Assembly (NCBI GenBank): GCA_001970955.1
Contig: MPUH01000113.1
Coordinates: forward strand, 1 to 64,000
Source of the DNA: Stentor coeruleus
Lineage: Eukaryota > Ciliophora > Heterotrichea > Heterotrichida > Stentoridae
Reading direction: 5' to 3'
DNA length: 64,000 bases
Shown piece after piece: positions 18,881-29,205 of the stretch. Numbering within the stretch: position 1 is the first letter of the stretch; each line of letters starts with the position of its first letter. A model generated the notes under the pieces. The model did no database searches and had not been told where the DNA came from. It worked only from the letters and a program-made list of their open reading frames with translations. The translations under genes were made by a program, and so were the position numbers.

Positions 18881-19574
18881 ACTATGTTTAGATAGGGTTT
18901 TATAGTTTTTATAAATTGCTCTGATATTTCTAAGGCTTTTGATTATGATGTTTATAATAACAGAAATATTATTAGGAAAATTTACAGATTTAAAATCAGG
19001 CTCTTAGGAATATGTTTATGAAGTAAAAAATAATAAAGTTTAACAAAATATAATATTTTTATTACTGATTTCAGATACCATAAGGTAATAGATTAAGTTT
19101 TTTCAAAGTTTATCCTATTTCAAGGTGTTGCATTTTTTTTTAACTATTAATTATCTTATGGTATTCTTTTTATTAGACTATCCAATTGCTCAGATTATTA
19201 CCAATTTATTAGTTTTTCATTAAACCTATCTCGAAATAAGTCATTCTTCAAAAGTTTAAAATTACAGTAAAATATACATAAAATTCATCACAAGTGTAAA
19301 TAACTAACCAATATTTTTACTTTTTTCCGTTATCCCCTAAGCAAAAAAGCCTAATTCTCCAACAAAATCTTCAAAAACCACTTCAACAAATAATTTAAAT
19401 CCCACCACAATTTCAGATTAAAATTTCACCATCTAAATCCCAAAGCATTTCCCTCAACCGAAATATATAAAAAACTCTTTAGAATATTTTAAACTTAGCC
19501 CTACCCAACAACCCCTAAAACTTTATCCCTAGTGTCAGTCAATTTCCCTTAACTAATTTGAATGGCATATAATA
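18881..19574. other. Intergenic region upstream of isocitrate dehydrogenase
   Basis: 694 bases without a supportable gene. The first third is G/T-rich and the last 250 bases before the IDH start are markedly C-rich and almost free of G on the plus strand, the clearest example in the window of a G-poor 5' flank. No repeat, RNA gene or named promoter motif was recognised. Confidence 0.5.
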
Positions 19575-20807
19575 ATGGAAAGGCCAAAAATCAGAGTGAC
19601 AAATCCAGTAGCAGAACTTGATGGAGATGAAATGACCAGGATTATCTGGGCTATGATTAAGGAAAAGTTAATCTTTCCTTTCTTAGACCTTCCCATCTTG
19701 TACTTCGACTTGGGTATGGAACACCGTGACAGGACTGATGACCAAGTCACTCTTGATGCAGCCAAAGCCATTTTAGACTGCAAAGTTGGAATCAAATGCG
19801 CAACTATCACCCCAGACGAGGCACGTGTAGAGGAATTCAAGCTTAAAAAAATGTGGAAGTCACCAAATGGAACAATCAGGAACGAAATGAGAGGAACAGT
19901 TTTCAGAGAACCAATTGTGTGTAAAAACATCCCAAGACTTGTCCCAGGCTGGACTCAACCAATTGTTATTGGCAGACACGCTCATGCTGATCAATACAGA
20001 GCTACAGATTTTGTTGTTGATCGTGCAGGAAAATTCAAAGTAACCTTCACCCCTGATGATGGTACTGAACCTGTTGAATATGAAGTTTTCTCTTTCAAAG
20101 CTGGTGGTATTGGTTTGGCTATGTATAACACTGATGAATCAATTACAGAATTCGCTCATTCATCTTTCCAATACGCTTTAGAACGTAATTATCCTCTATA
20201 CTTGTCAACTAAAAACACTATTTTAAAGAAGTATGATGGACGCTTCAAGGACATTTTCCAGAGAATCTATGAAAGTGATTATGAAGCTCAGTTCAAAGCT
20301 AAGGGTCTTTGGTATGAACATAGGCTTATTGATGATATGGTTGCCCAAGGTCTTAAAAGTAATGGTGGGTTTGTATGGGCTTGTAAGAATTATGATGGTG
20401 ATGTTCAAAGTGATATTGTAGCTCAAGGATATGGATCATTAGGACTTATGACAAGTGTTTTAGTATCACCATCAGGAGCTATTGAAGCTGAAGCTGCACA
20501 TGGAACTGTAACAAGACATTATAGACAACATCAAAAAGGTGAAGAAACATCAACAAACTCTGTTGCATCTATTTTTGCATGGACTAAAGGTTTACTTTAT
20601 AGAGCAAAACTTGACAATAATGAAGAACTTAAGAGATTTTGTGATACTCTTGAAGCTGTTATTGTTGAAACTATTGAAGCTGGATTTATGACTAAAGATC
20701 TTGCCCTTTGTATCCATGAAAAGAACATGAGACGTGAACATTGGCTAAACACTGAGCAATTTATTGATAAGATTGCAGAGAACTTGAGAGCTAAAATATG
20801 GGTTTAG
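19575..20807 (+). CDS. IDH: NADP-dependent isocitrate dehydrogenase
   Basis: This 410-aa protein matches eukaryotic NADP-IDH (IDH1/IDH2 class) end to end. It begins with '[21 protein letters not shown]' and has '[14 protein letters not shown]', the substrate loop '[19 protein letters not shown]', '[15 protein letters not shown]', '[15 protein letters not shown]', '[20 protein letters not shown]' with the metal-binding aspartates, and '[16 protein letters not shown]' before the NADP-contacting region. It oxidatively decarboxylates isocitrate to 2-oxoglutarate and supplies NADPH. There is no N-terminal extension beyond about nine residues, so a cytosolic form is more likely than a mitochondrial one. 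No intron. It is the most conserved gene in the window. Confidence 0.96.
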   Translation: MERPKIRVTNPVAELDGDEMTRIIWAMIKEKLIFPFLDLPILYFDLGMEHRDRTDDQVTLDAAKAILDCKVGIKCATITPDEARVEEFKLKKMWKSPNGTIRNEMRGTVFREPIVCKNIPRLVPGWTQPIVIGRHAHADQYRATDFVVDRAGKFKVTFTPDDGTEPVEYEVFSFKAGGIGLAMYNTDESITEFAHSSFQYALERNYPLYLSTKNTILKKYDGRFKDIFQRIYESDYEAQFKAKGLWYEHRLIDDMVAQGLKSNGGFVWACKNYDGDVQSDIVAQGYGSLGLMTSVLVSPSGAIEAEAAHGTVTRHYRQHQKGEETSTNSVASIFAWTKGLLYRAKLDNNEELKRFCDTLEAVIVETIEAGFMTKDLALCIHEKNMRREHWLNTEQFIDKIAENLRAKIWV

Positions 20808-20834
20808 ATAGTTAAAATACTTAGTTTAGATTTA

Positions 20835-22214
20835 TTAATTCAGAAGATGCTCTATATGCATTGTAACTTCGCAACTATTGTTTGTCAAACCGAATGTCCT
20901 TTTTTTATTTTTCAAACGTCGAATATCAGGTAAAGTTGGGATTGTGCTTTTTTTTGTAGGTGTGAATGAACCACTATGAGTACGTTTTATTACTAAGGGA
21001 GAACTAGGGAAATTAGGCGATTTGCTTGAAAAAAAATGTGAATGAGTGTTTATATTCATAGTAGAATGAGGTATTCTTGGCCTTGCTGACATAACTCTAA
21101 CAGGGGAAACTTTTAAAGGAGGAAGTTTGTTATCTTCACTTTTTGTTGTTGTTTTATCTTTTGTAGGGGATAATAAGCTTTTTTCTTGAGAATCATAGTC
21201 TTTTTCTAATTTGATAAGTGTTGATTTACTTAATTTTATTCCTTGTAAATGCTTTACAAACTCATCTGGGCTTGAAACGCGTGTTTTTATATCAGACAAA
21301 TATTCACATATACCTCCAGTGTCAAGTACCAACACCTCAGGCTCTATTATATCTAAAATTGTTAATACAATTTTGTAAAGCGTTGAAAATCCTCTGATTA
21401 AGAAGAAATCCCATGCACGGACAAGTACAGGGCCTGAAAGGATCATTGTAAATATAGTCAATAGCCACTTCAAAAGCCAAAGATCATCTGGTATACATTG
21501 TTCTTCAAAGTGATAATATATTTTCTTATTATGTTCTTTAATGAGTTGTTTAGCTATCCATACACATTTTTTCAAATAAGGCATACCTTCAGAAAAGAAA
21601 CCGTCTAGTCTCATAGTTTTACATAAGGCTTCAAGAAAACAATATACTTCAATTTCACTACCTCCTGATACAATAAGTAAAAAACCTGTAACAAAATTCA
21701 TTCCTTGACAATATCCAATTTCTTTATGCTTTATAGAAAACTTGGCTAAGATTCTTTCAAGAGCAGCTTGGCCTACTTCACCAAATTTTTCTTTATTAAA
21801 ATAAGGTTCTTTTGGAAAGCTTCTATCAAGATCTCTTCTAATTGTATCTAAATATGCACAGTTTTTAATGTCTATCAAGTTATAAACTTCTTCTGTTAAG
21901 CACTTTTGCTTTAGAAAAATATTTGTCCAGGTACGCCAGCGATATTCACTCGGAATTCCTCGAAGAACACCAATTTTGAGTTGTTTTTCAAGTTTGGCAT
22001 CAAGAGTAAGGATTGTTGATTCTTGAGCAAATAATAACTTCTGCCAATCTTTTTCGTGGGATTTATTTATTGGTGCTTGGGCATAATACTTTCCAATTTG
22101 CGCTTCTTTTTCATCTGGTGGAGGTGCAAATTTAAGGTGTTTCTGAACTTTAATTGGAATAACAACTTGATCGAGTTCATCTCGGGCTTTCACAATTCCA
22201 CAAGTTGACCCCAT
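20835..22214 (-). CDS. TBC-domain Rab GTPase-activating protein, predicted N-myristoylated
   Basis: This 459-aa protein has a TBC domain at about residues 85-315. The GAP signature is intact: 'IRRDLDRSFP' supplies the IxxDxxR arginine finger and 'IGYCQGMNF' the YxQGM glutamine finger. The N-terminus MGSTCG has Gly2 and a nearby Cys, as in myristoylated and palmitoylated proteins, so membrane attachment is likely. The C-terminal 120 residues are Ser/Thr/Pro/Lys-rich and disordered. It starts 34 nt from the divergent Rab11-like gene, which makes that Rab an attractive but untested substrate. Confidence 0.88.
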   Translation of the reverse strand: MGSTCGIVKARDELDQVVIPIKVQKHLKFAPPPDEKEAQIGKYYAQAPINKSHEKDWQKLLFAQESTILTLDAKLEKQLKIGVLRGIPSEYRWRTWTNIFLKQKCLTEEVYNLIDIKNCAYLDTIRRDLDRSFPKEPYFNKEKFGEVGQAALERILAKFSIKHKEIGYCQGMNFVTGFLLIVSGGSEIEVYCFLEALCKTMRLDGFFSEGMPYLKKCVWIAKQLIKEHNKKIYYHFEEQCIPDDLWLLKWLLTIFTMILSGPVLVRAWDFFLIRGFSTLYKIVLTILDIIEPEVLVLDTGGICEYLSDIKTRVSSPDEFVKHLQGIKLSKSTLIKLEKDYDSQEKSLLSPTKDKTTTKSEDNKLPPLKVSPVRVMSARPRIPHSTMNINTHSHFFSSKSPNFPSSPLVIKRTHSGSFTPTKKSTIPTLPDIRRLKNKKRTFGLTNNSCEVTMHIEHLLN

Positions 22215-22248
22215 CTAATTTTAATGAATCATAAATAAAATTCAAACT

Positions 22249-22887
22249 ATGCAGAAAAATCGTGACGAAGAATACGATTATTTATACAAAATCGTTCTAG
22301 TTGGTGAAGCGGCAGTAGGAAAAACTCATTTATTATCACGATATATCAAAGGTACACTTCCCAAAAATCCAACTTCTACAATTGGAGTAGAATTTGCCAC
22401 TCGAACAGTGAATCTTGAAACTGGAGGTACAGTAAAAGCTCAAATATGGGATACTGCAGGACAAGAAAGATATAGGGCAATAACTAGTGCTCATTATAGA
22501 AGAGCAGTAGGTGCTTTATTAGTTTATGATATCACAAATGAAAAAACTTTTCATGCAGCAAAAAGATGGATGGAAGAGTTAAGAGATCATGCTGAACCTG
22601 ATATTGTAATAATGCTTGTAGGAAATAAAGTAGACTTATGTGATAATAAGCCTGAGGTTAGAAGAGTTTCAACTTTAGAAGGAGAGACTTTTGCTAGGCA
22701 AAATCATTTACTTTTTGAAGAAACATCTGCTGTGACTGTAATTAGAGTTAGGGAAGCTTTTGAAAATCTTTTACAAGCTATTTATAATGCCAAAGCTAAA
22801 AGTGGAAATGCTGATGGAGGTTTAGATAAAGGTGGGAAATTGGTTGCTAATAGGGATATTGACAAACAGTCTTCATCTTGTTGCTAG
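22249..22887 (+). CDS. RAB11: Rab11-family small GTPase
   Basis: This 212-aa protein carries all G-box motifs: P-loop GEAAVGKT (residues 19-26), the switch I threonine in 'STIGVEFATR', WDTAGQERYRAITSAHYRRAVGALLVYD, NKVD and ETSAV. It ends in a double-cysteine prenylation site (SSSCC). Switch II and the interswitch match Rab11 more closely than Rab8 or Rab1. Rab11 directs recycling-endosome traffic; in ciliates Rab11 paralogs also serve the contractile vacuole and cytoproct. The P-loop uses Ala-Ala in place of the usual Ser-Gly, so the Q70-class catalytic residues are normal but nucleotide kinetics may differ. Shares a 34-nt intergenic gap with a TBC RabGAP. Confidence 0.93.
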   Translation: MQKNRDEEYDYLYKIVLVGEAAVGKTHLLSRYIKGTLPKNPTSTIGVEFATRTVNLETGGTVKAQIWDTAGQERYRAITSAHYRRAVGALLVYDITNEKTFHAAKRWMEELRDHAEPDIVIMLVGNKVDLCDNKPEVRRVSTLEGETFARQNHLLFEETSAVTVIRVREAFENLLQAIYNAKAKSGNADGGLDKGGKLVANRDIDKQSSSCC

Positions 22888-23367
22888 TTAATCTTTAATG
22901 ATTGAATTTCAGTATTTTTTTTGGTATGTGTTTTAAGATTAGGTTTAGATAGAGAGGAAGTAGAGATTATAAGAATAGAGTCTGTTTGATAAATTAAGAT
23001 TATAACGATGTTAGAAATAGAAGTTTAATAAGAATATTATATGGATTAATGCTAAATAATGGGAATATAAAAACTTTTAGGAATAATAGTGATTGCTTTA
23101 TAGTATATGATTTTTATGATTCATAGTAAAAAAAAAAACAAGATGTTTGAAAGTAAAATTATTGGGTTATAAGATAAATTAACCCTAAACTTAATATCAT
23201 TGCAATAAGAGATTTATTAACATTGGTTTCATTGAATTATTTTAAGTAAAACTTGTACATAATGCACATACTTAGAGTGGATATTAATTACAATAATTAT
23301 AATAATATCTCTACAATCAAAAGCTTACTATTAACCCTTTATCATATAGTCAATAATCATAGTAAAA
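22888..23367. other. Intergenic region, no gene seen
   Basis: 480 AT-rich bases downstream of the Rab gene. The first half is G-rich and C-poor on the plus strand (3'-flank type), the second half shifts to C-containing, G-poor sequence before the next start. A 10-base A run lies near 23130. I see no ORF or RNA gene. Confidence 0.5.
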
Positions 23368-23649
23368 ATGGATTTCGAAGATATTGAAAACAAGGAAAAT
23401 CTACCGCCATACCTAAAATCAGGGATGATATCCACAGGATCTTATAATAAGAAAAAAACACTCACCGCAGCTGAAAAAGCTCGTGTACTTAAAGAAAAAA
23501 TCTTAGAAAAACACGAAATGCGATTTGATAAAAGTTATAAAATTAGCCAAATGCTCCCAACACCAGAAGATATTTTATCAGAAAATAAAAATACTTCAAT
23601 TCTATACCCTATCTCCTTATTTCAAAATCATTGGTACCAAAAAAGTTAA
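23368..23649 (+). CDS. Small hypothetical protein
   Basis: This 93-aa ORF has good coding character: Lys/Glu-rich with a central basic-acidic helix (AEKARVLKEKILEKHEMRF). It starts with an acidic 'FEDIENKENLPPYL' segment. No family is recognised. The last residues (PISLFQNHWYQKS) look less protein-like, so the true end may differ if an unrecognised intron lies there, but no GTA-N5-TA-N3-AG element occurs near the stop. It precedes an AT-hook-like gene on the same strand. Confidence 0.5.
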   Translation: MDFEDIENKENLPPYLKSGMISTGSYNKKKTLTAAEKARVLKEKILEKHEMRFDKSYKISQMLPTPEDILSENKNTSILYPISLFQNHWYQKS

Positions 23650-23874
23650 TAATTTGCTACATGTAAATAATTTTTATTCCAAAATCCATAAAAGCCTTTA
23701 AAATCTTAGTTAAAAATACATCCCATACAATTTTATAAATAATTCCTTCTTTTTTCCTCAATAATTCTTCAAAATCGATTTTTTCCTCAATAATTATTCA
23801 ATTGTTTAATCTACATCATTTAGGTATAATCACTTAAATATTACGCAAAAGTGTGATTAATTGTGGCCATAATA

Positions 23875-24549
23875 ATGGACTCTTACAATGAAGACCCATG
23901 TGTGATTTCAAAAGACTTAGCTTATCTTATAGATATTTGCCCATCTTTCAGTGACAATGAAACAATATGTAGTTCTTGCTCAATCAGTGAAGAATTCTTC
24001 AAAATTTATGAGCAAGAAATGGACAACATGTTAGAAAAGTACGCCAATAATATCATTCAAGAACCTATTAAAGAGAAAAAGAAACGTGGAAGAAAACCAT
24101 TAAGACCAAATGATCCAATAAGAAAAAAAACTGAAATCAAAGACAAGTATTGGCTTAGAGCTTTTAGAAACTTCGTAAAGAACAATTTCAGTATTCTAAA
24201 GAAGTTTTTCACAAAAACCGAACTTGATTTTTGGCTACATTATATCGGCAAATGTGGTAAACCAGGCAAAGATAGTGGTTTTCTTTCATATGGTAAGAAT
24301 TATAAGAGTTATTTATACAAAGAAAAATCTTTCCATAAAGTTTTTAAGGCTTGGTTTCTTGAGTTCGGTTGTGAAGAGCTGTCTAAAAAGTATGAATTCG
24401 GTTCTGATTTGTGGTTCATATATCACGACTATGCATTAAAAGAAATTGCTACTGAGGGGCATGATTGTGAAGAGATTCGGGATATTTTAAAGAAAAAATT
24501 CAAGCCTCAAGACCATTTCGAGACCGTAGACTGCTTTTTTATAAATTAA
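23875..24549 (+). CDS. Basic AT-hook-like protein, possible DNA-binding
   Basis: This 224-aa protein starts at the ATG at 23875; the frame is open upstream only from a GTG. An acidic, Cys-containing N-terminus is followed by a KKRGRKPLRP segment (about residues 66-75), which is an AT-hook-type core (RGRKP). A conserved-looking domain follows, around 'DKYWLRAFRNFVKNNF' and 'KVFKAWFLEFGCEELSKKY' to about residue 190. I do not recognise this domain by name, though its tryptophan-aromatic pattern suggests a small helical DNA-binding fold. A nuclear role is inference. Confidence 0.6.
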   Translation: MDSYNEDPCVISKDLAYLIDICPSFSDNETICSSCSISEEFFKIYEQEMDNMLEKYANNIIQEPIKEKKKRGRKPLRPNDPIRKKTEIKDKYWLRAFRNFVKNNFSILKKFFTKTELDFWLHYIGKCGKPGKDSGFLSYGKNYKSYLYKEKSFHKVFKAWFLEFGCEELSKKYEFGSDLWFIYHDYALKEIATEGHDCEEIRDILKKKFKPQDHFETVDCFFIN

Positions 24550-24646
24550 TTAACCCTTGCAATTCTAGTTAGCTGATAAAACTCAAGGTAAGATAGATTT
24601 AGAAATTGTGGTCGGCATATTAAGAGAATAAGTATTTATATAAGAG

Positions 24647-26392
24647 TTAGCGACCCTTACGTGACATCATTTCAAGATGTTCAGCTTTACGGATCAAATG
24701 AGGAATACGTTTTTCTTGACCTAAATAGTCTAACATTGCATCATGTTTATCTTCTTGGCACAAATCGTTTTCATTGGATTTGTGAAGGAAGTCAGAATTT
24801 TCTAACACTCTGAGGGTTTCATTAACCCAACGCGATTTGTTCATGAGTATATAATGGTTTTTCTTTTTCATATACTCTTCAAAACTATTGTTTTTAATTC
24901 TCTTGAAGTCGAACGGCTCTTTTTTTAGCTTTTCTGACAAGACTTCAACGAATTTGTCATCTATTTTTTTGTAAAACCGCGATCCCAAAAGAATGTTTTT
25001 ATCTTTGCTACTAAGAGTGCGTTTTTTTGTTTTAAGGTTCCTGTTGCTCTGATTGACTTTAAGTACTTTTTTCTGAGAAGGTTTAGATGAAGATCCTGAT
25101 CTAGGAGTTGCTGAAGAGGGTCTACTGTATTTTTTCAGTTTAATATATGACTTAGAATCATTTGCCTCTTGTAATTCCATTGATCTGTTAAGAAATTCTT
25201 TAGCTGGACTTTTTTCCCTTTCTGAGATTTCTGCTTTTGAGATACCCATTTTGCTTAAGAATTTGCCCAATAGGAAACTTTTAGAAGTTGTAAACTCGCA
25301 AGGTCTTGAGTCAGACATTGATGAAATACTTGTATCAAGTTTACTATTTGATGGTTTAAGTTTTCTTTTAATCTTAAGTAATGGATGTTCTTCAAAAACT
25401 TTGATTTCTTGTTGAGCTAATGGGGTTTCAGTTATTGAATTTACACGTCTTTGAACAGCTTGTGGGATTTTACTAATATCCAAACTCTGATGTGGTCTAT
25501 GTCTAGGTTGCATTGGTCTTTCTACTATCTTTCCATATTTGATTTCTTTAACTGGAAGTTCTTTAAAAGTAAAAACTGTTTCCAACAAATCCGCAAGGAG
25601 ATTTACGCTAATGTTGTTGCTGATTTCATCAATTTCGTTAAATAAATCCAAAGCCTTCTGAAAACTCGCTGTTTAGTTTTTACCTTGTGGAATCCTATCA
25701 GTTAAAATATAATCAGGAATTCTTTTTAACGATTGAACTACTATTCCAGGGCTTGAGATGTACTCATAAAATACATCCATAGGAAAGTTAGGACTGTCTT
25801 TAATATGATAATCTACTTCACTTAATAAAGCAATAAGTGATCTGCATACGAACTCATCACCTTTTGATTGAAGTTTTCCAAGTTCCTATATAATTCTTAC
25901 CCAAATTTTTTTAACTGAAAATTTTTCAGCCACTCTAAGTATACTGTCAGTTGGTTTTTCGTTTTTTCTTCGATTCGATGGAATCTTATAAGCTTCTGAC
26001 TTAGGTTTGTCTATAAAGCTTTCTGCTGTTCTCATTGGATCAATACTTAAGTTTCTTTTTGTCGCTGTTGGGGACTTGGATTTCAATCTGTTGTTGGGTT
26101 CATTTTTCACAAAACTTTTCATTTGGAGAGCTTGAGTGCTTGAATGACCAGTGGCTGATGAACTGAATTTTTCGTTAAATAATGCAAGTCTTTCAGAACT
26201 TCTTGTGGCAAACCTGGAATTGTAATTCCCAGGGGCTTTGTCCTTTTGAAGACCTTTTTCAAGAAGCTTTTTTCTTGCAGAGCTTGCTGATACTTCTCTT
26301 CCTTCGTGCTCTGTCCTTGAAATTGATGAAAACCCTTTGGAGTAAAGATTCAAGTTTTCCATTTTGAATGAATTATTTCTAACGAAATCCAT
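24647..26392 (-). CDS. Unknown basic Ser/Lys-rich protein, three exons
   Basis: The spliced product is about 571 aa, starting at the ATG at 26390-26392. Two 15-nt introns, 25886-25900 and 25669-25683, join three open stretches into one frame; each removes an in-frame stop. The N-terminal 170 residues are basic and disordered. Residues roughly 165-270 form a helical domain around 'ELGKLQSKGDEFVCRSLIALLSEVDYHI' and 'DVFYEYISSPGIVVQSL'. A disordered linker with Ser/Pro repeats follows, then a Lys-rich helical C-terminus around 'SFEEYMKKKNHYILMNKSRW'. No family is recognised. The intron-bridged domain is the most protein-like portion and shows the splicing is real. Confidence 0.65.
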
Positions 26393-26942
26393 TTTTTGAA
26401 TGATTAGAGGAAAATTCAAACTATGGATTATGTTGAATATAAGAGTTTAGGTATTATCTTGATATTTAGGGTTTTAGTTTTTTGAATAAGGGTAAATAAT
26501 TGTTGGGTGTTAGTCTAAAAAATATAAGAAAAATATCGTTAAATTGAATTGAAACTTTAGATTTTGAATTTGTATAGGAAAACTGGTTAGAAGATTGAAT
26601 TTTAGATGATTTTCTTATGGAACTTAAGATATTATTTTATGTTTTTATTGTGTGGAATATATTGTTGAAAATGTGAGAGTTTAATCATCAATTTTGCAAT
26701 TTTTAATCATAGAAATAATAATAATGTTTATTAGGTAACTGATTTAATTTTATACTTTAGATCTGGAATTAATAAATTTTTGAAAGAATATTCTAGATAA
26801 GAAAATATTCTTAGGTAAACTTTATAGATTAATTTTCTTGAATATACTTATAGGTCTGAAATTAATAAATTTTTGAAAGAATATTTCGGATAGGAAAATA
26901 TTCTTAAATTAAATTCCATTGAAGTCATTTTTACTTAAAAAT
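26393..26942. other. Intergenic region with a hairpin-containing direct repeat
   Basis: 550 AT-rich bases upstream of the minus-strand gene ending at 24647. There is no supportable ORF. The right half contains two imperfect copies of a roughly 52-base sequence, annotated separately. Otherwise I see nothing. Confidence 0.5.
26762..26906. repeat. Two-copy imperfect direct repeat, each copy with a hairpin
   Basis: Copies at about 26762-26813 and 26855-26906 are offset by 93 bases. They share a core 'AATTAATAAATTTTTGAAAG' followed by a potential stem: GAATATT... and ...AATATTC around a loop of about nine bases. In the second copy the stem is eight perfect pairs. The mismatches between copies (TAGATAAG versus CGGATAGG) fall mainly in the loop, while the stem is kept. 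Confidence 0.7.
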
Positions 26943-27122
26943 TTAATTACTAGCATCTCTAAGTTTAATCACCTGTATCAATGGTAATAAACAGCATCCA
27001 AACCAGCAACCAATCATAAACGACCCTCCACACAAATTCCATGACAAAGCATCAATATTTTCCAATTCTGGGACTTTTATCTCTTTCTTCCCACTAGGTA
27101 CTTGCAATAAGTTCTCTTCCAT
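26943..27122 (-). CDS. Micro-protein with LITAF-like hydrophobic segment
   Basis: A 59-aa ORF from the ATG at 27120-27122. Its second half, 'SWNLCGGSFMIGCWFGCCLL' followed by PLIQVIKL, closely resembles the membrane-inserted hydrophobic stretch between the two Cys knuckles of LITAF/SIMPLE domains. Neither zinc-binding knuckle (CxxC, HxCPxC) is present. It could be a short membrane peptide derived from a LITAF-type protein, or a chance ORF. The start lies 41 nt from the divergent EF-hand gene at 27164, a spacing typical of real gene pairs here. Confidence 0.4.
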   Translation of the reverse strand: MEENLLQVPSGKKEIKVPELENIDALSWNLCGGSFMIGCWFGCCLLPLIQVIKLRDASN

Positions 27123-27163
27123 TAACTTTTTTATTATAAATTCCAAATAGTGATTATAATATA

Positions 27164-28636
27164 ATGCTTGAAGCTAAATCGCAAAATATTCTCTCTGACC
27201 TAATATACAAGTGTATTTCAGGTGAGATATCCATCGAGTTATCACGAATTTCTCTCTGTGAAAAGTACGACTTTTCACCTGACTACTTTATCTCTATGAT
27301 ATCATCAAATGGAATAATCTCATCACGTGATCTTAAACAATTTCTAAATTCTCATCGTATAACAGCCCAAGATAATGAAATTTACATGGCAATCAAACAG
27401 TTTTCATGTATGCAAGATGGAAGATTAACCTTAGAAGACTTTTATCAAATATTTTTACCATCAACAAATCCTAGTCTTCGTGATAGATCAATAAGCCGAC
27501 CTTTAATAAAAACTTACTCTGAATATACAATGGTATGTTTTTTAAGAGTTTTACAAGATGAGTTAAAACTTCAAAGCGAGTTAGAAAAACTTAAAGAAGA
27601 ACTTTATAAACAAAAAGATTTTAGTGTATATGGAGCATTTGAAACTTTAGCTAGAGGTAAACAAGTTTTTAATGAGTTTGATATTGTTGAGTTTATGAAG
27701 AAGTTTAAGAAAAATTTAACAAGTGATGAAATTGATGCGTTTTTAAGAAGAGTAGATTTGGAAGGTGATATTGTTGTTAGTTATAATGAGTTTCTTGAAT
27801 TTATAATCCCTTTTGTATTACCAGAAAAGGAAAAGGAAGAAGTTAAAATAGAGGAAAATATTAGAGAAGAAGTGAAAGATAAAGATGAAGATATGAAAAA
27901 ACTTGTGGAAAAAGATGATGATTATGAGAAAAATGAAAGTGTTGATGAAGTACCAACGAATGAACCAATTGTTGAACAAAAGGTGAAAAAAGAAGAAATT
28001 AAAGGCCCTAAGGCTGAAGAAAAAAATAGTGGGAAAAATGTTGGAAAAGAAGTAGCGTCTAAAGAAAAATTCAAAAATTCAAGACAAAATTTTGAAGGGA
28101 TTCCAAACTTAAGTGATCATTTACTAGATGTACTTTTAGCAGTGAGATTTGAAGAGCTTAAAAAACAAGAACTTGCAATGATTCCTGATTTTTCTTTTGC
28201 AAATGCTTTGAAACTTATTTCGAACTCAGATGATCCAATCGCCAACTCACAAGATTTTGCACGTTTTCTTTCTGTCGATATATCAGAAATCAGTCTTCTT
28301 TTCAGACCAAATCAAATGGTCAGAGTAGACTTTTTAATCAAACTTCTTCAACCATTTGAAAAAAGTTACAAAGATCAAATAAATCGTACAAGTACCGCAG
28401 AAATCCCACCAATCGGAGTTATTTTCTTAAAAAACGCTCTCAGCGCAGTTTTGTCTACTGAAAAACTCATCCAAGACTTATTCGAGTACAAATCTTCATC
28501 TATAGCTTCATCAAGAAAAGAAAGCGATAAAGATCTTGATGCAGACTCAGTAGAAGATATTCTTCTTGAAAAGAAAATATCCTTGCATCCAGATCAAATT
28601 ACAATATTTGTCACTAGACTAGAAATTAATAGTTAA
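27164..28636 (+). CDS. EF-hand-like protein with charged linker
   Basis: This 490-aa protein has paired EF-hand-like units at about residues 40-100 ('[16 protein letters not shown]', '[13 protein letters not shown]') and 150-220 ('[14 protein letters not shown]', '[14 protein letters not shown]'). A Lys/Glu low-complexity linker follows (about 220-305), then a helical C-terminal domain. Loop positions are only partly acidic, so some sites may not bind calcium. The architecture resembles ciliate calmodulin-like cytoskeletal proteins; the exact family is unknown. Its stop codon overlaps the stop of the convergent FCF1 gene. Confidence 0.7.
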   Translation: MLEAKSQNILSDLIYKCISGEISIELSRISLCEKYDFSPDYFISMISSNGIISSRDLKQFLNSHRITAQDNEIYMAIKQFSCMQDGRLTLEDFYQIFLPSTNPSLRDRSISRPLIKTYSEYTMVCFLRVLQDELKLQSELEKLKEELYKQKDFSVYGAFETLARGKQVFNEFDIVEFMKKFKKNLTSDEIDAFLRRVDLEGDIVVSYNEFLEFIIPFVLPEKEKEEVKIEENIREEVKDKDEDMKKLVEKDDDYEKNESVDEVPTNEPIVEQKVKKEEIKGPKAEEKNSGKNVGKEVASKEKFKNSRQNFEGIPNLSDHLLDVLLAVRFEELKKQELAMIPDFSFANALKLISNSDDPIANSQDFARFLSVDISEISLLFRPNQMVRVDFLIKLLQPFEKSYKDQINRTSTAEIPPIGVIFLKNALSAVLSTEKLIQDLFEYKSSSIASSRKESDKDLDADSVEDILLEKKISLHPDQITIFVTRLEINS

Positions 28637-29205
28637 CTTCTTGGTGCACCTAAAGCATCTGGCATACGTTCAATTGTATATCTATGTGAAGATATATACA
28701 TTATAGGAACCCCAGGGATTTTTCTAAGTCTTCTTTTCAAATCTTTATCACAAGTAGCTACAGTATAAATTCTATTTTGAGTAACCCTGTCCACAATACA
28801 ATCATCAGCATAAGTTCCACTATGTGTACAAGTAAGTCGTCTAAATCTTGGATCTTTAGCTATTCTTAAGGCTAGTCTATATTTTTTCCCTAATTTTTCT
28901 AGTTCAGCTACCACACAATCTGTAATACATGGGACAACTTTTCCTAGTAAACAATCCATTGATGACTTAAAAACATCGAGTTTGTTTTGAATAGAAAAGT
29001 TGATAAAGTTAGTGTCTAAGAGTATATGGTATGGGGGACCTAATGCAGGGTTAGCTAAGAAAAACAAATGGGAAGGCTGCATTTGGTAGTGTGTTTTTTC
29101 ACTTTCCTCTTTTTTCTTCTCTGGTTCAGGGTTTTTTCTTTTGTCTTTAAGTGAGATCATCCGTTTTACCTGTGCGAACTTCCTGGTTTTTCTTGCTTTG
29201 CCCAT
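28633..29205 (-). CDS. FCF1: rRNA-processing PIN-domain nuclease FCF1/Utp24
   Basis: This 190-aa protein matches FCF1 throughout: basic N-terminus ([17 protein letters not shown]), '[22 protein letters not shown]', '[11 protein letters not shown]', '[10 protein letters not shown]', '[25 protein letters not shown]' and '[13 protein letters not shown]'. The PIN acidic residues (D of LLDTNF, E of AELE, D of DDCIVD, D of TCDKDL) are all present. FCF1 is the SSU-processome endonuclease that cuts pre-rRNA to form the 18S 5' end in the nucleolus. Length equals the family norm. The four bases at 28633-28636 are shared with the end of the convergent gene. Confidence 0.96.
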   Translation of the reverse strand: MGKARKTRKFAQVKRMISLKDKRKNPEPEKKKEESEKTHYQMQPSHLFFLANPALGPPYHILLDTNFINFSIQNKLDVFKSSMDCLLGKVVPCITDCVVAELEKLGKKYRLALRIAKDPRFRRLTCTHSGTYADDCIVDRVTQNRIYTVATCDKDLKRRLRKIPGVPIMYISSHRYTIERMPDALGAPRS

